Source of the DNA: JBGMEA01 sp963674555
GTDB lineage: Bacteria > Bacillota > Clostridia > Eubacteriales > Anaerofustaceae
Direction: 5' to 3'
DNA length: 64,000 nucleotides
Assembly (NCBI GenBank): GCA_963674555.1
Contig: OY771429.1
Span: 1,922,001 to 1,986,000 of the forward strand
Below the pieces are notes generated by a model. It worked only from the letters and a program-made list of their open reading frames with translations. It made no database searches and had not been told where the DNA came from. The translations under genes were made by a program, and so were the position numbers. Below are positions 1 through 7,830 of this stretch, piece by piece (the first letter of the stretch is position 1; every line of letters begins with the position of its first letter).

Positions 1-220
1 TGTTACCGTGCGGGAATGAGATGACAGTGCCCACGCCTACATCGCTGCCTTGCATGATCTTTGCGCAAAATGCGACATCATTGGGTTTTACACATATGGA
101 AGCTGTGTTATATTTTAATGCAACTTGGCAACCTTCTTCTACTTCAATTCGATTCATCTCCGGTTTCAACAGAGCATGATCGATCATTTTCGCGATTTGA
201 GCGGAACTTAATTTTTCCAT
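1..220 (-). CDS. deoC: Deoxyribose-phosphate aldolase, N-terminal part (cut by window edge)
   Basis: Reading the minus strand from an ATG at 220 gives 73 residues without a stop before the window ends. The protein starts MEKLSSAQIAKMIDHALLKP and continues with ASICVKP and GTVISFPHG, the conserved N-terminal blocks of DeoC (IDHTLLKP, ASVCV, TVIGFPHG). DeoC cleaves 2-deoxyribose 5-phosphate into glyceraldehyde 3-phosphate and acetaldehyde in cytoplasmic deoxynucleoside catabolism, the same pathway as the deoD phosphorylase at 37101. A GGAG site (227-230) supports the start. The catalytic lysine lies beyond the window. The plus-strand reading frame over this region is a shadow. Confidence 0.93.
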   Translation of the reverse strand, partial: MEKLSSAQIAKMIDHALLKPEMNRIEVEEGCQVALKYNTASICVKPNDVAFCAKIMQGSDVGVGTVISFPHGN

Positions 221-267
221 TGTCGACTCCTTTATATCGATTTTACATATAGTTCATCTTACTTACT

Positions 268-296
268 ACTGTAGTATATCAAAATCTATAAGTCAA
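268..296 (-). promoter_or_regulatory. Candidate deoC promoter
   Basis: On the minus strand TTGACT (291-296) is separated by 17 bases from TACAGT (268-273). The -35 box is good and the -10 box is weak (4 of 6). It points at deoC and is back to back with the birA promoter. Confidence 0.45.
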
Positions 297-327
297 TCGT
301 AAACTTGATTTTGACCTTTTAAATAGG

Positions 328-356
328 TTGATATTTACATTATAGTCCGATATGAT
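328..356 (+). promoter_or_regulatory. birA promoter
   Basis: TTGATA (328-333), a 17-base spacer and TATGAT (351-356) form a good sigma-A promoter. The transcript would start about 30 bases before the birA ATG, leaving room for AAGGAG at 381-386. No biotin operator palindrome is obvious. Confidence 0.65.
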
Positions 357-391
357 TAAAGCAGAATTATTCGATCAACCAAGGAGTTTTC

Positions 392-1363
392 ATGAAACAA
401 AAAGTCCTTTCACTTTTGAAAGAAAATAATGATAAATATATTTCTGGTGCATTGATGGCAAAAGAATTGGGTGTGAGTCGTGCGGCGGTTTGGAAAGCTG
501 TCGAAGCTTTGCGTAAAGACGGTTATAGGATCGATGCCGTCAGTAACAGCGGATATCGTCTCGAAAATCAAAATGAAGTAATTGATACAGGGCAGATCGT
601 ATGCTACCTGCGAACATCAACTTTCGGGAGAGCTATCGAATTATATCCCGAAACGGATTCCACGAACGATCTTGCTAAAGAAAAAGCAAAAGCCGGAGCT
701 GCTGACGGGACTTTGATCTTAGCACGCAAGCAGAACTCGGGCAGGGGACGTTACGGGCGCACTTTCTATTCTCCCGAAAACGGGGGGGCGTATATGAGTC
801 TTATCATGCGTCCAAACTATCGAATCGAAGATACGCCTTTTATAACGATCATAGCGGCAGTTGCCGTATGCAATGCGCTAAAAGCGATTTGCGGGATCGA
901 CGCAACAGTTAAATGGGTCAATGATATCTTCATAGGTCGTAAAAAGGTATGCGGTATATTAACGGAAGCAAGTTTTGAAGTGGAGACCGCTTCGGTCGAA
1001 TATGCGGTGCTCGGTATCGGTGTCAATGTCTTTACGAAAGATTTCCCGGATGAACTTGATAAAATCGCAGGATCGGTTTCGGATCATGCGCAGAAAGAAT
1101 TTTCAATAAATGAACTGATCGCAGAGATCTTGAATGAACTGGAAGGATTATATTTGAATCATTCGAGAGAATCTATCTTAAATGCCTATAGACAGTATTC
1201 CTGTGTGTTGAATCGTGAGATCTATTTTATTTACGACGGCATAAAAACAACCGGCAAAGCAATGTCGATCGATGATCAAGGTGGTTTGGAAGTTAAAACG
1301 AATGACGGACGATTGCTAACATTGCAATCCGGAGAAGTCAGTATACGATTTGATCAATTATAA
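392..1363 (+). CDS. birA: Bifunctional biotin--protein ligase / biotin operon repressor
   Basis: The 323-aa protein attaches biotin via biotinyl-5'-AMP to acceptor lysines of carboxylases or decarboxylases. An N-terminal winged helix (about residues 17-60, with GVSRAAVWKAVEALRKDGY) shows it is the bifunctional class that can also repress biotin genes. The ligase domain has TDSTND (88-93), the biotin-adenylate loop GRGRYGR (117-123) and KWVNDIF. A small C-terminal domain closes the protein. Length fits bifunctional BirA. AAGGAG lies 6 bases before the ATG. It appears monocistronic, so its biotin operon targets are probably elsewhere in the genome. Confidence 0.95.
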   Translation: MKQKVLSLLKENNDKYISGALMAKELGVSRAAVWKAVEALRKDGYRIDAVSNSGYRLENQNEVIDTGQIVCYLRTSTFGRAIELYPETDSTNDLAKEKAKAGAADGTLILARKQNSGRGRYGRTFYSPENGGAYMSLIMRPNYRIEDTPFITIIAAVAVCNALKAICGIDATVKWVNDIFIGRKKVCGILTEASFEVETASVEYAVLGIGVNVFTKDFPDELDKIAGSVSDHAQKEFSINELIAEILNELEGLYLNHSRESILNAYRQYSCVLNREIYFIYDGIKTTGKAMSIDDQGGLEVKTNDGRLLTLQSGEVSIRFDQL

Positions 1364-1381
1364 AAAATTAATACAAAAGAG

Positions 1382-1448
1382 TTGACAACAACAATATTAA
1401 GATGTATTATTGTATTAAGGTATTAGTACAGTAATACAATAATACAAT
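1382..1448 (+). promoter_or_regulatory. Promoter with nested double inverted-repeat operator for the GntR/ABC operon
   Basis: TTGACA (1382-1387), 17 bases, TATTAT (1405-1410) form a strong promoter. Overlapping and following the -10 box is a symmetric array: GTATTA (1412-1417), AG, GTATTA (1420-1425), GTACAG, TAATAC (1432-1437), AA, TAATAC (1440-1445). The outer flanks extend it to ATTGTATTA (1409-1417) and TAATACAAT (1440-1448). The inner pair is a perfect 6-6-6 palindrome and the outer pair repeats it eight bases further out. This is what an autoregulated YtrA-type GntR repressor site should look like. Confidence 0.8.
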
Positions 1449-1460
1449 GGAGGTAGATGT

Positions 1461-1829
1461 ATGGTATGGGAATTGGACGGCGATCGCCCTATATATACTC
1501 AACTGATCGAGCAGATACAATTGCGTATCTTAAAAGGTGAGTATCCGACGGGTTCACGGCTTCCCTCCGTGCGGGATATGGCGGCTGAAGCTGCAGTCAA
1601 TCCTAACACGATGCAGCGCGCTTTGGTTGAATTGGAAAAGGAAGGGTTGGTACAATCCGTCAGAACAAGCGGTAGATTTATAACAGAAGATGAGGAAATG
1701 GTGAAAAGGATGAAAGAAGAACTGGCAACTGAAATGGTCAATGAATTTCTTGAAAAGATGGACAAACTGGGCTTCCTTAGGGAAGAGACCTTATCGATTA
1801 TACAAAAAACATCAAAGGAGACGAAATAA
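1461..1829 (+). CDS. GntR family transcriptional regulator, YtrA subfamily
   Basis: The 122-aa protein has the GntR winged helix at residues 8-75 (IYTQLIEQIQLRILKGEY, GSRLPSVRDMAAE, NPNTMQRALVELEKEGL) and a short helical C-terminus of about 45 residues. It lacks the large effector domain of FadR/HutC regulators. That short form defines the YtrA subfamily, which usually represses the ABC transporter encoded downstream. Here the ATP-binding protein begins directly after the stop codon and a nested operator lies in front, so autorepression of the operon is the natural inference. The inducing signal is unknown. In other Firmicutes such operons often respond to cell-envelope antibiotics. Confidence 0.9.
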   Translation: MVWELDGDRPIYTQLIEQIQLRILKGEYPTGSRLPSVRDMAAEAAVNPNTMQRALVELEKEGLVQSVRTSGRFITEDEEMVKRMKEELATEMVNEFLEKMDKLGFLREETLSIIQKTSKETK

Positions 1830-2528
1830 ATGGATTATGTGTTTGAATGCAAAGATCTATCAAAAAGTTACGGTAACGTCGATGCATTAAGCAATGTTTC
1901 TTTTGCGATAAAACCCGGCAGGATCGTTGGATTGCTCGGGCCGAACGGTAGTGGTAAAAGTACGCTCATCAAAATCGCTAACGGACTGCTTACTCCCGAC
2001 AGAGGAGAGATCTTAATAAACGGGAATCGCCCCGGAGTGGAAACGAAAAAAGTCGTATCGTATCTTCCTGATAGAAACTATTTGAACGACTGGATGAAGA
2101 TCAATGACATCATAGCTTTTTTTGCGGATTTTTATGCGAATTTCAATACTGAAAAAGCCTATGACATGCTTGCGAAATTACATATCAACCCAATGGATCG
2201 TTTTAAAACGATGTCCAAAGGAACTAAAGAAAAAGTACAGTTGATCCTTGTAATGAGCAGAGAAGCGGATCTGTACTTATTGGATGAACCGATCGCGGGT
2301 GTCGATCCTGCGGCGAGAGATTATATTCTCAATACGATCATCAACAACTACAGCGAAAATGCGTCGATCCTTTTGTCTACGCATTTGATTTCGGACATTG
2401 AAAACGTGTTGGACGATGTTATCTTCTTATCGCAAGGGATCATCGCACTTCAATCTACAGTCGATGAATTGCGAGAAGAAAAAGGTAAATCAGTCGACTT
2501 GTTGTTTAGGGAGGTATTCAGATGTTAG
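1830..2528 (+). CDS. ABC transporter ATP-binding protein (YtrB/BcrA-like)
   Basis: The 232-aa nucleotide-binding subunit powers the membrane partner encoded by the next gene. Walker A is GPNGSGKST (37-45), Walker B is LYLLDEP (148-154) and the H-loop is STHL. The signature motif is degenerate: MSKGT (128-132) replaces LSGGQ, as is common in YtrB-like and ABC-2 exporter ATPases. It follows the GntR gene immediately, with AAAGGAG before the ATG, and overlaps the permease gene by 7 bases, so the three form one operon. The substrate cannot be told from sequence; drug or lipid export is the usual role of such trios. Confidence 0.92.
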   Translation: MDYVFECKDLSKSYGNVDALSNVSFAIKPGRIVGLLGPNGSGKSTLIKIANGLLTPDRGEILINGNRPGVETKKVVSYLPDRNYLNDWMKINDIIAFFADFYANFNTEKAYDMLAKLHINPMDRFKTMSKGTKEKVQLILVMSREADLYLLDEPIAGVDPAARDYILNTIINNYSENASILLSTHLISDIENVLDDVIFLSQGIIALQSTVDELREEKGKSVDLLFREVFRC

Positions 2529-3310
2529 GCAAATTGATTAAATATGAAGTAAAAGCCAGCGCACGTGTTTTTCTTACGCTTTACGCGGGATTGATCGTAT
2601 TCGCGCTTTTGAACAGGATATTCGGGATCACTCAAAATCATACAGGCTTCCTGGGCTTGATCTCAGCACTATTGATGATCGCATATTCCGTTTTGGTCGC
2701 CAGTATTTTTGTCATAACGTTTGTTGTTATGATTCAACGCTTCTACAGGAATTTCTTAAAAGATGAAGGTTATCTGATGTTTACGCTTCCTGTTAAACCT
2801 TGGCAATTGATCATAAGTAAACTTACGGTATCTGTCATGTGGGTATTTGCAAGCGGGATATTAGTCATGCTATCCGTGATGATCATGATATGGAACGCAA
2901 ATATTTTTCAAGAAATTCAGCAAGGGTTTCAAGTCATGAATTATTATATCGGACAGATATTCGGCTCAATCGGTTTGGTGTATTTGGAAACTTTTGCGCT
3001 GATGTTGGTCTCTGCGATCGTTTCAATATTGATGATCTATGCGGCGATATCGATCGGCAGTTTATTTAAAAATCGTGTGCTTGGCATGTTTGTAGGTTTT
3101 TTCGGAACCTATATATCGGTGCAACTTATCAATGCATTGTTTGTCAGCATATTCGATATGGCTGATCCTTTCTTCTATCAACGCTTCATGGCAAGCGAGG
3201 CTGCGATGCATACAGCGTTATGGTTATTGATGGCGTTTGAGCTTGCTATCGGAGTAGGATTCTTCTTTGTATCGAAGTATATCTTTACAAAACGATTGAA
3301 CTTGGAATAA
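2522..3310 (+). CDS. ABC-2 type transporter permease
   Basis: The 262-aa protein has about six hydrophobic helices (near residues 15-35, 42-72, 103-125, 145-172, 180-205 and 235-255) and no signal peptide. This is the organisation of ABC-2 exporter membrane subunits. The stretch LKDEGYLMFTLPVKPWQLII between helices 2 and 3 is typical of these permeases and probably contacts the ATPase. The start overlaps the ATP-binding gene, with GGGAGG upstream, implying translational coupling. A strong terminator follows at 3331. The transported compound is unknown. Confidence 0.85.
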   Translation: MLGKLIKYEVKASARVFLTLYAGLIVFALLNRIFGITQNHTGFLGLISALLMIAYSVLVASIFVITFVVMIQRFYRNFLKDEGYLMFTLPVKPWQLIISKLTVSVMWVFASGILVMLSVMIMIWNANIFQEIQQGFQVMNYYIGQIFGSIGLVYLETFALMLVSAIVSILMIYAAISIGSLFKNRVLGMFVGFFGTYISVQLINALFVSIFDMADPFFYQRFMASEAAMHTALWLLMAFELAIGVGFFFVSKYIFTKRLNLE

Positions 3311-3330
3311 GTATAAATGCAAAAAACTAA

Positions 3331-3357
3331 AGACCCGCATACAGCGGGTCTTTTTTA
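3331..3357 (+). terminator. Rho-independent terminator of the GntR/ABC operon
   Basis: AGACCCGC (3331-3338), loop ATACA, GCGGGTCT (3344-3351), then a T-tract to 3357. Confidence 0.92.
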
Positions 3358-3415
3358 TTGTGCGAAAAGCTGACTTAATATTATTATATAGAGTATATAT
3401 ACAGAAAAGTTTATA

Positions 3416-3444
3416 TTGAAAAATGACCTTACTATTGGTATGAT
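3416..3444 (+). promoter_or_regulatory. Promoter of the tandem lipoprotein genes
   Basis: TTGAAA (3416-3421), a 17-base spacer and TATGAT (3439-3444). It lies 40 bases before the first lipoprotein ATG, which has a GGGGGAGGGG ribosome binding site. Confidence 0.65.
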
Positions 3445-3483
3445 TGAGAGGAATTATTTACAATAAATGGGGGAGGGGACTTT

Positions 3484-4089
3484 ATGAAAAAAGTCACTTT
3501 GGTTATTATCTCGATTCTCTTCATTTTATCTGTCAGCGCATGCAAGGCGGAAGAAGAAAAAGAATATACATATTTTGCTTCTGAACCTGATTTCGGAACG
3601 CAGGATACTGTTGAGAAAGATTTTGGAGATTTTACTGTCACATTTCCGAGTTCATGGCAAGATCAAACAGCTTATTTTAGTGATATTATTGATGAAGAGC
3701 AGGGGGATTTAAGTCGCGAAGTTTTATACGGCGCGTCGTATCCATCTCAAATTGGCTATTATTCGAATGTATCAATCATTTATATGGATGCAGGTGAAAC
3801 ACTAGATATCTGGAGTTTTGACGATGTATATGCAGAAGATGTAGCGGATGGTTTGGCGGATCAATTAGGGACTGAGGTATCTATTGAGCAGATATTGTAT
3901 GGCATTTTTGGTGAAAAAGAGGCTTTTTTAATGTATCTGAACTGGGTACATTTGGATATATCAGTTGAGCAGATTCACCAGTTAGTGCCGATGGGCGATG
4001 AATATTATTATTATATTACTTATACATTATTTGCCGATGAAGGTAGGGACGATATTAAGGCTATTATGAATTCGGTAAAATTCAAATAA
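3484..4089 (+). CDS. Predicted lipoprotein, first of a tandem pair
   Basis: The 201-aa protein starts with a lipoprotein signal peptide ending in the lipobox SVSAC, so Cys20 should be lipidated and the mature protein anchored outside the membrane. After a short charged linker come FASEPDFGTQ, a DQTAYF block and a C-terminal YTLFADEGRDDIKAIMNSVKFK-like tail, all shared with the next gene. No enzymatic motif is visible. The order (short beta segments, acidic surface, final NSVKFK) recalls small secreted PsbP/DUF-type domains but I do not recognise the family. Its function is unknown. It is co-transcribed with its paralogue 25 bases downstream. Confidence 0.8.
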   Translation: MKKVTLVIISILFILSVSACKAEEEKEYTYFASEPDFGTQDTVEKDFGDFTVTFPSSWQDQTAYFSDIIDEEQGDLSREVLYGASYPSQIGYYSNVSIIYMDAGETLDIWSFDDVYAEDVADGLADQLGTEVSIEQILYGIFGEKEAFLMYLNWVHLDISVEQIHQLVPMGDEYYYYITYTLFADEGRDDIKAIMNSVKFK

Positions 4090-4114
4090 ATTATATCGGT
4101 AAGGGGGAACCATC

Positions 4115-4714
4115 ATGAAGAAAGTTATAACGATTACCATTTCGATTTTACTACTACTTTCGATTAGCGCATGTAATGCGAGTAGTGGAAGAGATTACAC
4201 TTTTGTTGCGAGCGAACCGGATTTCGGAACACAACAGACTATTACCAAGGAGTTTGATGATTTCTCGATCATGCTACCAACGGCATGGAGCGATCAAACA
4301 GCTTACTTTGTGAATGGGTTTGCTCAACAGCAAATGCCGATCGATTATGAGGTGCTTTACGGTACGGCGTATCTTTCCGATATTGGATTGTATTCCAATT
4401 TATCGATTGTGTATTACGAATACGATTCGGACGGTGCGTTTGATATCGATTATTTTGACCAAGCGTTTGCGGATGAATTTGTCAGCGATTTCGGGGATAT
4501 TGACATCAGCTTGAATCAAATACTGTACGGCTTGGCGGGAAACAAGGAAGAAGCGATCTTGTATTTTGATTGGCATCAACAAAGCGTATCTGTGCAATCG
4601 ATCATACAGGCTGTCCCAATGGATGACGGATACTATTATTTTACGTACACTCTATTCGAAGATGAAGGACGCGAGGATATCGAAGCGATCATAAATTCGG
4701 TAAAATTTAAATAA
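4115..4714 (+). CDS. Predicted lipoprotein, second of a tandem pair
   Basis: The 199-aa protein is a clear paralogue of the preceding gene. It has the same signal peptide type (lipobox SISAC), the same FVASEPDFGTQ and DQTAYF blocks, aligned ILYGLAG/ILYGIFG segments, and the same ending, AIINSVKFK. The pair therefore arose by tandem duplication and has since diverged to an estimated 50% identity or so. AAGGGGG precedes the ATG. A terminator follows at 4760. Surface location follows from the lipobox; the molecular role is unknown. Confidence 0.8.
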   Translation: MKKVITITISILLLLSISACNASSGRDYTFVASEPDFGTQQTITKEFDDFSIMLPTAWSDQTAYFVNGFAQQQMPIDYEVLYGTAYLSDIGLYSNLSIVYYEYDSDGAFDIDYFDQAFADEFVSDFGDIDISLNQILYGLAGNKEEAILYFDWHQQSVSVQSIIQAVPMDDGYYYFTYTLFEDEGREDIEAIINSVKFK

Positions 4715-4759
4715 TTAGCATAATCATTGGATATAAAAGAAAAACTTGAATTATTTTAA

Positions 4760-4787
4760 AAAAAGGGTTGTCAAACAGCCCTTTTTG
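4760..4787 (+). terminator. Rho-independent terminator after the lipoprotein pair
   Basis: AAAAGGGTTGT (4761-4771), loop CAA, ACAGCCCTTTT, with one G-T wobble, then Ts. It separates the lipoproteins from the ribosomal operon promoter just downstream. Confidence 0.85.
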
Positions 4788-4813
4788 TTGTAGTATAGAT
4801 AGGCTGTCAATGA

Positions 4814-5006
4814 TATAATCGTTGCAGTATGCGATGAAGCGGGAGGTTGCCGTTATAAAACGGGTCATTTCCGCAGAGTATGTTACCATCATGAATGGGA
4901 CGGTCATCAAGCAAAACACGCCGAAAAATTTGTAAAATATAATGGAACACACGGCACAGTGCTCGATATGCCACACCGTCAAATAGAAATACCGGGAGGT
5001 TAAGGT
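4814..5006 (+). promoter_or_regulatory. S10 superoperon promoter and structured 5' leader
   Basis: An extended -10 box TGATATAAT (4811-4819) without a convincing -35 lies about 190 bases before rpsJ. The untranslated leader can fold. GCGG/CCGC encloses CCGTT-ATAA-AACGG (within 4839-4893), ACC...GGT flanks 4895-4915, and ACGG...CCGT flanks GGC/GCC at 4951-4979. Position and size fit a ribosomal-protein autoregulatory leader, and Clostridia are known to carry such leaders in front of rpsJ. I could not match it to a specific covariance model. The protein ligand (S10 or L4) is inference. Confidence 0.55.
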
Positions 5007-5312
5007 ATGGCAACACAAAAAATGAGAATCAAATTAAAAGCATTCGATCATCAAGTTATGGATCAATCCGCTGCGAAAATCGTTGAAACGGCGAAAAGAA
5101 GTGGCGCGGATGTATCGGGTCCAATCCCGTTACCGACTGAAAAAGAGATCGTTACGATCCTTCGTGCAGTCCATAAATATAAGGATTCGAGAGAACAGTT
5201 CGAAATGAGAACACATAAACGACTCATTGAGATCATTAATCCGACATCCGATACGATCAATGCACTTATGCATCTCGATTTACCCGCAGGCGTAGACATC
5301 GAGATCAAATAA
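5007..5312 (+). CDS. rpsJ: 30S ribosomal protein S10
   Basis: The 101-aa protein contains RIKLKAFDHQVMDQSAAKIV, SGPIPLPT, RTHKRLIEI and DLPAGVDIEIK, the hallmarks of S10, a protein of the 30S head that also takes part in antitermination as NusE. It is the first gene of the superoperon. The preceding genes are lipoproteins rather than rpsL-rpsG-fusA-tuf, so the str operon is located elsewhere. GGGAGGT lies 8 bases before the ATG. A GACTGCG-TGA-CGCAGTC hairpin without a T-tract (5332-5348) separates it from rplC and may be a processing or stability element. Confidence 0.98.
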   Translation: MATQKMRIKLKAFDHQVMDQSAAKIVETAKRSGADVSGPIPLPTEKEIVTILRAVHKYKDSREQFEMRTHKRLIEIINPTSDTINALMHLDLPAGVDIEIK

Positions 5313-5365
5313 CTCGGGACACAAATATTATGACTGCGTGACGCAGTCCGCTAATGGAGGAATAA

Positions 5366-5995
5366 ATGGAAAAAGCAATCATAGCAAAAAAAGTCGGCAT
5401 GACACAGATCTTCAGTGAAGAAGGCGAGATCATACCTGTAACTGTCCTTGAAGCAGGTCCTTGCCATGTTGTGCAAGTCAAATCGAATGAAAAAGAAGGA
5501 TATGCATCTGTACAATTATCATTCGGAAAAATCAAACCGCAAAACGTCAATAAACCCGTAACGGGTCATTTTGAAAAAGCGGAGCTCGCACCTGAGCGCA
5601 GACTTAAAGAATTCCGTTTGGAAGAAAGTGCTTCTTATGAAATCGGACAAGAGATCAAAGCAGATGTTTTTTCTGCCGGAGATCGTGTAGACATAAGCGG
5701 CGTAAGCAAAGGTAAAGGCTTTCAAGGGAACATTAAAAGACACGGACAATCAAGAGGCCCGATGGCGCACGGTTCTAAATATCACAGAGCTGTGGGATCA
5801 ATGGGCGGATCTTCCGATCCGAGCAGAGTATTTAAAGGTAAAAATCTTCCGGGGCACATGGGAAGCGTGAATTGTACGGTTCAAAACCTTACAGTTGTAC
5901 AAACCGATGCGGAAAAGAACATGCTACTTGTAAAAGGAGCGGTTCCGGGGTCAAACGGTTCGATCGTTTACATTGTAAATACTGTTAAGAATTAG
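5366..5995 (+). CDS. rplC: 50S ribosomal protein L3
   Basis: The 209-aa protein begins MEKAIIAKKVGMTQIFSEEG and contains the L3 signature KGKGFQGNIKRHG, the loop that reaches the peptidyl transferase centre (SRGPMAHGSKYHRAVGSMG), and GHMGSVNCTVQNL. L3 helps nucleate 50S assembly. The length is normal. TGGAGG lies just before the ATG. It follows rpsJ in the usual order. Confidence 0.98.
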   Translation: MEKAIIAKKVGMTQIFSEEGEIIPVTVLEAGPCHVVQVKSNEKEGYASVQLSFGKIKPQNVNKPVTGHFEKAELAPERRLKEFRLEESASYEIGQEIKADVFSAGDRVDISGVSKGKGFQGNIKRHGQSRGPMAHGSKYHRAVGSMGGSSDPSRVFKGKNLPGHMGSVNCTVQNLTVVQTDAEKNMLLVKGAVPGSNGSIVYIVNTVKN

Positions 5996-6025
5996 TCGGA
6001 GATAAGGAAGAAGGAGGATTATATA

Positions 6026-6643
6026 ATGAAAGCTGATGTATTGAATATAAAAGGCGAAGTAGTCGGTAATGTCGAGTTAGATAATAACATATTCGGCATT
6101 GAGCCTAACGAGCCTGTCGTCCATCAATTTGTCGTTGCGTACTTAGCGAATCAACGACAAGGGACACAATCCGCCAAAACACGCGCTGAAGTCAGAGGCG
6201 GCGGAAAGAAACCATGGAGACAAAAAGGAACAGGGCGCGCGCGTGTCGGTTCGTCTCGTAATCCGGTATGGAGACACGGAGGCGTCGCTTTTGCGCCGAA
6301 ACCGCGTGACTATACGCAATCGATCAATAAGAAAATGAAAAGACTCGCGATGAAATCTGTTTTTTCATCGAAAGTTCTCGATAAAGAACTTGTGATACTC
6401 GATGAGTTATCATTCAAAGAACCGAAAACAAAAGACATGGTTCAGATCTTCAAAGCTTTGAATGTAGGTAAGACACTTGTCGTTATCGATGACAACGATC
6501 GAAATGTTATCAAATCGGTCGACAATATCCCGACAGCGGCTTGCACGCTCGTCAATACACTTAACGCATATGACATGCTTAAATATGACAACTTAGTACT
6601 TACGCAAGCATCACTTGCAAAAATCCAGGAGGTGTATTCATAA
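6026..6643 (+). CDS. rplD: 50S ribosomal protein L4
   Basis: The 205-aa protein carries the L4 core TRAEVRGGGKKPWRQKGTGR, whose extension lines the exit tunnel, and the C-terminal globular part. L4 is the autoregulator of the S10 operon in several bacteria, which makes it one candidate ligand for the leader at 4820-5006. The ribosome binding site of rplW lies inside its last codons, so the two genes are translationally linked. Confidence 0.98.
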   Translation: MKADVLNIKGEVVGNVELDNNIFGIEPNEPVVHQFVVAYLANQRQGTQSAKTRAEVRGGGKKPWRQKGTGRARVGSSRNPVWRHGGVAFAPKPRDYTQSINKKMKRLAMKSVFSSKVLDKELVILDELSFKEPKTKDMVQIFKALNVGKTLVVIDDNDRNVIKSVDNIPTAACTLVNTLNAYDMLKYDNLVLTQASLAKIQEVYS

Positions 6644-6644
6644 G

Positions 6645-6932
6645 ATGAATCCTCATGATATTTTGATCAAGCCCATCATTACGGAAAGAAGTATGGATGA
6701 GGCGGAAGATAAAAGATATACATTCCAAGTTTGCAAAACAGCGAACAAATATCAGATCAAAGACGCTGTTGAAGAAGTATTCAATGTAAAAGTCCAAAAG
6801 GTCAATACGATGAATATGCGAGGCAAACTCAAAAGACAGGGAAGAACACAAGGCAGACGTCCGAATTGGAAAAAAGCGATCGTTGTTCTTGCACCGGACA
6901 GCAAAGAAATTAAATTCTTTGACGGAATGTAA
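6645..6932 (+). CDS. rplW: 50S ribosomal protein L23
   Basis: I chose the ATG at 6645, giving 95 aa starting MNPHDILIKPIITERSM, because AGGAGG (6627-6632) precedes it and the match to L23 begins there; an upstream in-frame start would overlap rplD. VEEVFNVKVQKVNTMN and GRRPNWKKAIVVLAP are typical. L23 sits at the tunnel exit and binds trigger factor and SRP. Confidence 0.96.
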   Translation: MNPHDILIKPIITERSMDEAEDKRYTFQVCKTANKYQIKDAVEEVFNVKVQKVNTMNMRGKLKRQGRTQGRRPNWKKAIVVLAPDSKEIKFFDGM

Positions 6933-6976
6933 ATTGTACCCGAGAAAGATAAAGCGTTTAAGGAGGCAATCAAATT

Positions 6977-7810
6977 ATGGGTATTAAAAAGTATAAACCG
7001 ACTACGCCCGGACTGCGTGGCATGACGGTTTCAACTTTTGAAGAAATAACAAAAACAACACCGGAAAAAAACCTGCTTTCCAAGAAAAACAAAACAGCAG
7101 GCAGAAACAATACCGGTCGGATCACTGTCCGCCACAGAGAAGGCGGTGCAAAACAAAAGTACAGGATCATAGATTTTAAAAGAAACAAAGATGGGATCAA
7201 AGCTATCGTTAAGGCGATAGAATATGACCCGAACAGAAGCGCCAATATCGCATTATTGTTTTATACGGATGGCGAGAAACGATATATCATCGCACCGAAC
7301 GGTGTAAAAGTTGGAGACGAATTGTATTCAGGCGTTGGTTCCGATATCAGGACCGGTAACGCACTCCCGCTTGAAAACATCCCTGTCGGTACGATCGTTC
7401 ATAATATCGAATTGAAAGCCGGCAAAGGTGCACAACTTGCGAGAAGCGCAGGAGCATACGTGCAACTTATGGCCAAAGAAGGCAATTACGTGACACTCAG
7501 ACTTCCTTCGGGCGAAACGCGCATGGTCAGAAAAGAATGTCGTGCAACGATCGGTCAAGTCGGAAATCTCGATCACGAAAATATCAATATCGGTAAAGCC
7601 GGAAGAAAGAGACATATGGGTATTCGACCGACGGTCCGTGGTTCTGTTATGAACCCGAATGACCACCCACACGGCGGTGGTGAAGGTAAAGCACCGATCG
7701 GACGTCCAGGACCTGTAACACCTTGGGGTAAACCGACGTTGGGATATAAAACACGTAAAAAGAGAAAAGCTTCGGATAAATATATCGTCAGAAGAAGAAA
7801 TAGCAAATAA
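6977..7810 (+). CDS. rplB: 50S ribosomal protein L2
   Basis: The 277-aa protein shows the L2 hallmarks GRNNTGRITVRHREGGAK, RIIDFKR, and near the C-terminus the peptidyl-transferase segment VRGSVMNPNDHPHGGGEG with its conserved histidine. L2 is needed for subunit association and peptide-bond formation. AAGGAGG precedes the start. Length and order are normal. Confidence 0.98.
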   Translation: MGIKKYKPTTPGLRGMTVSTFEEITKTTPEKNLLSKKNKTAGRNNTGRITVRHREGGAKQKYRIIDFKRNKDGIKAIVKAIEYDPNRSANIALLFYTDGEKRYIIAPNGVKVGDELYSGVGSDIRTGNALPLENIPVGTIVHNIELKAGKGAQLARSAGAYVQLMAKEGNYVTLRLPSGETRMVRKECRATIGQVGNLDHENINIGKAGRKRHMGIRPTVRGSVMNPNDHPHGGGEGKAPIGRPGPVTPWGKPTLGYKTRKKRKASDKYIVRRRNSK

Positions 7811-7830
7811 CGGGAAACGGAGGATAAAAC

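Noticed and set aside
61..252. Plus-strand 63-aa frame at the left edge
   Set aside because: It is antisense to a clear DeoC N-terminus on the minus strand and has no ribosome binding site.
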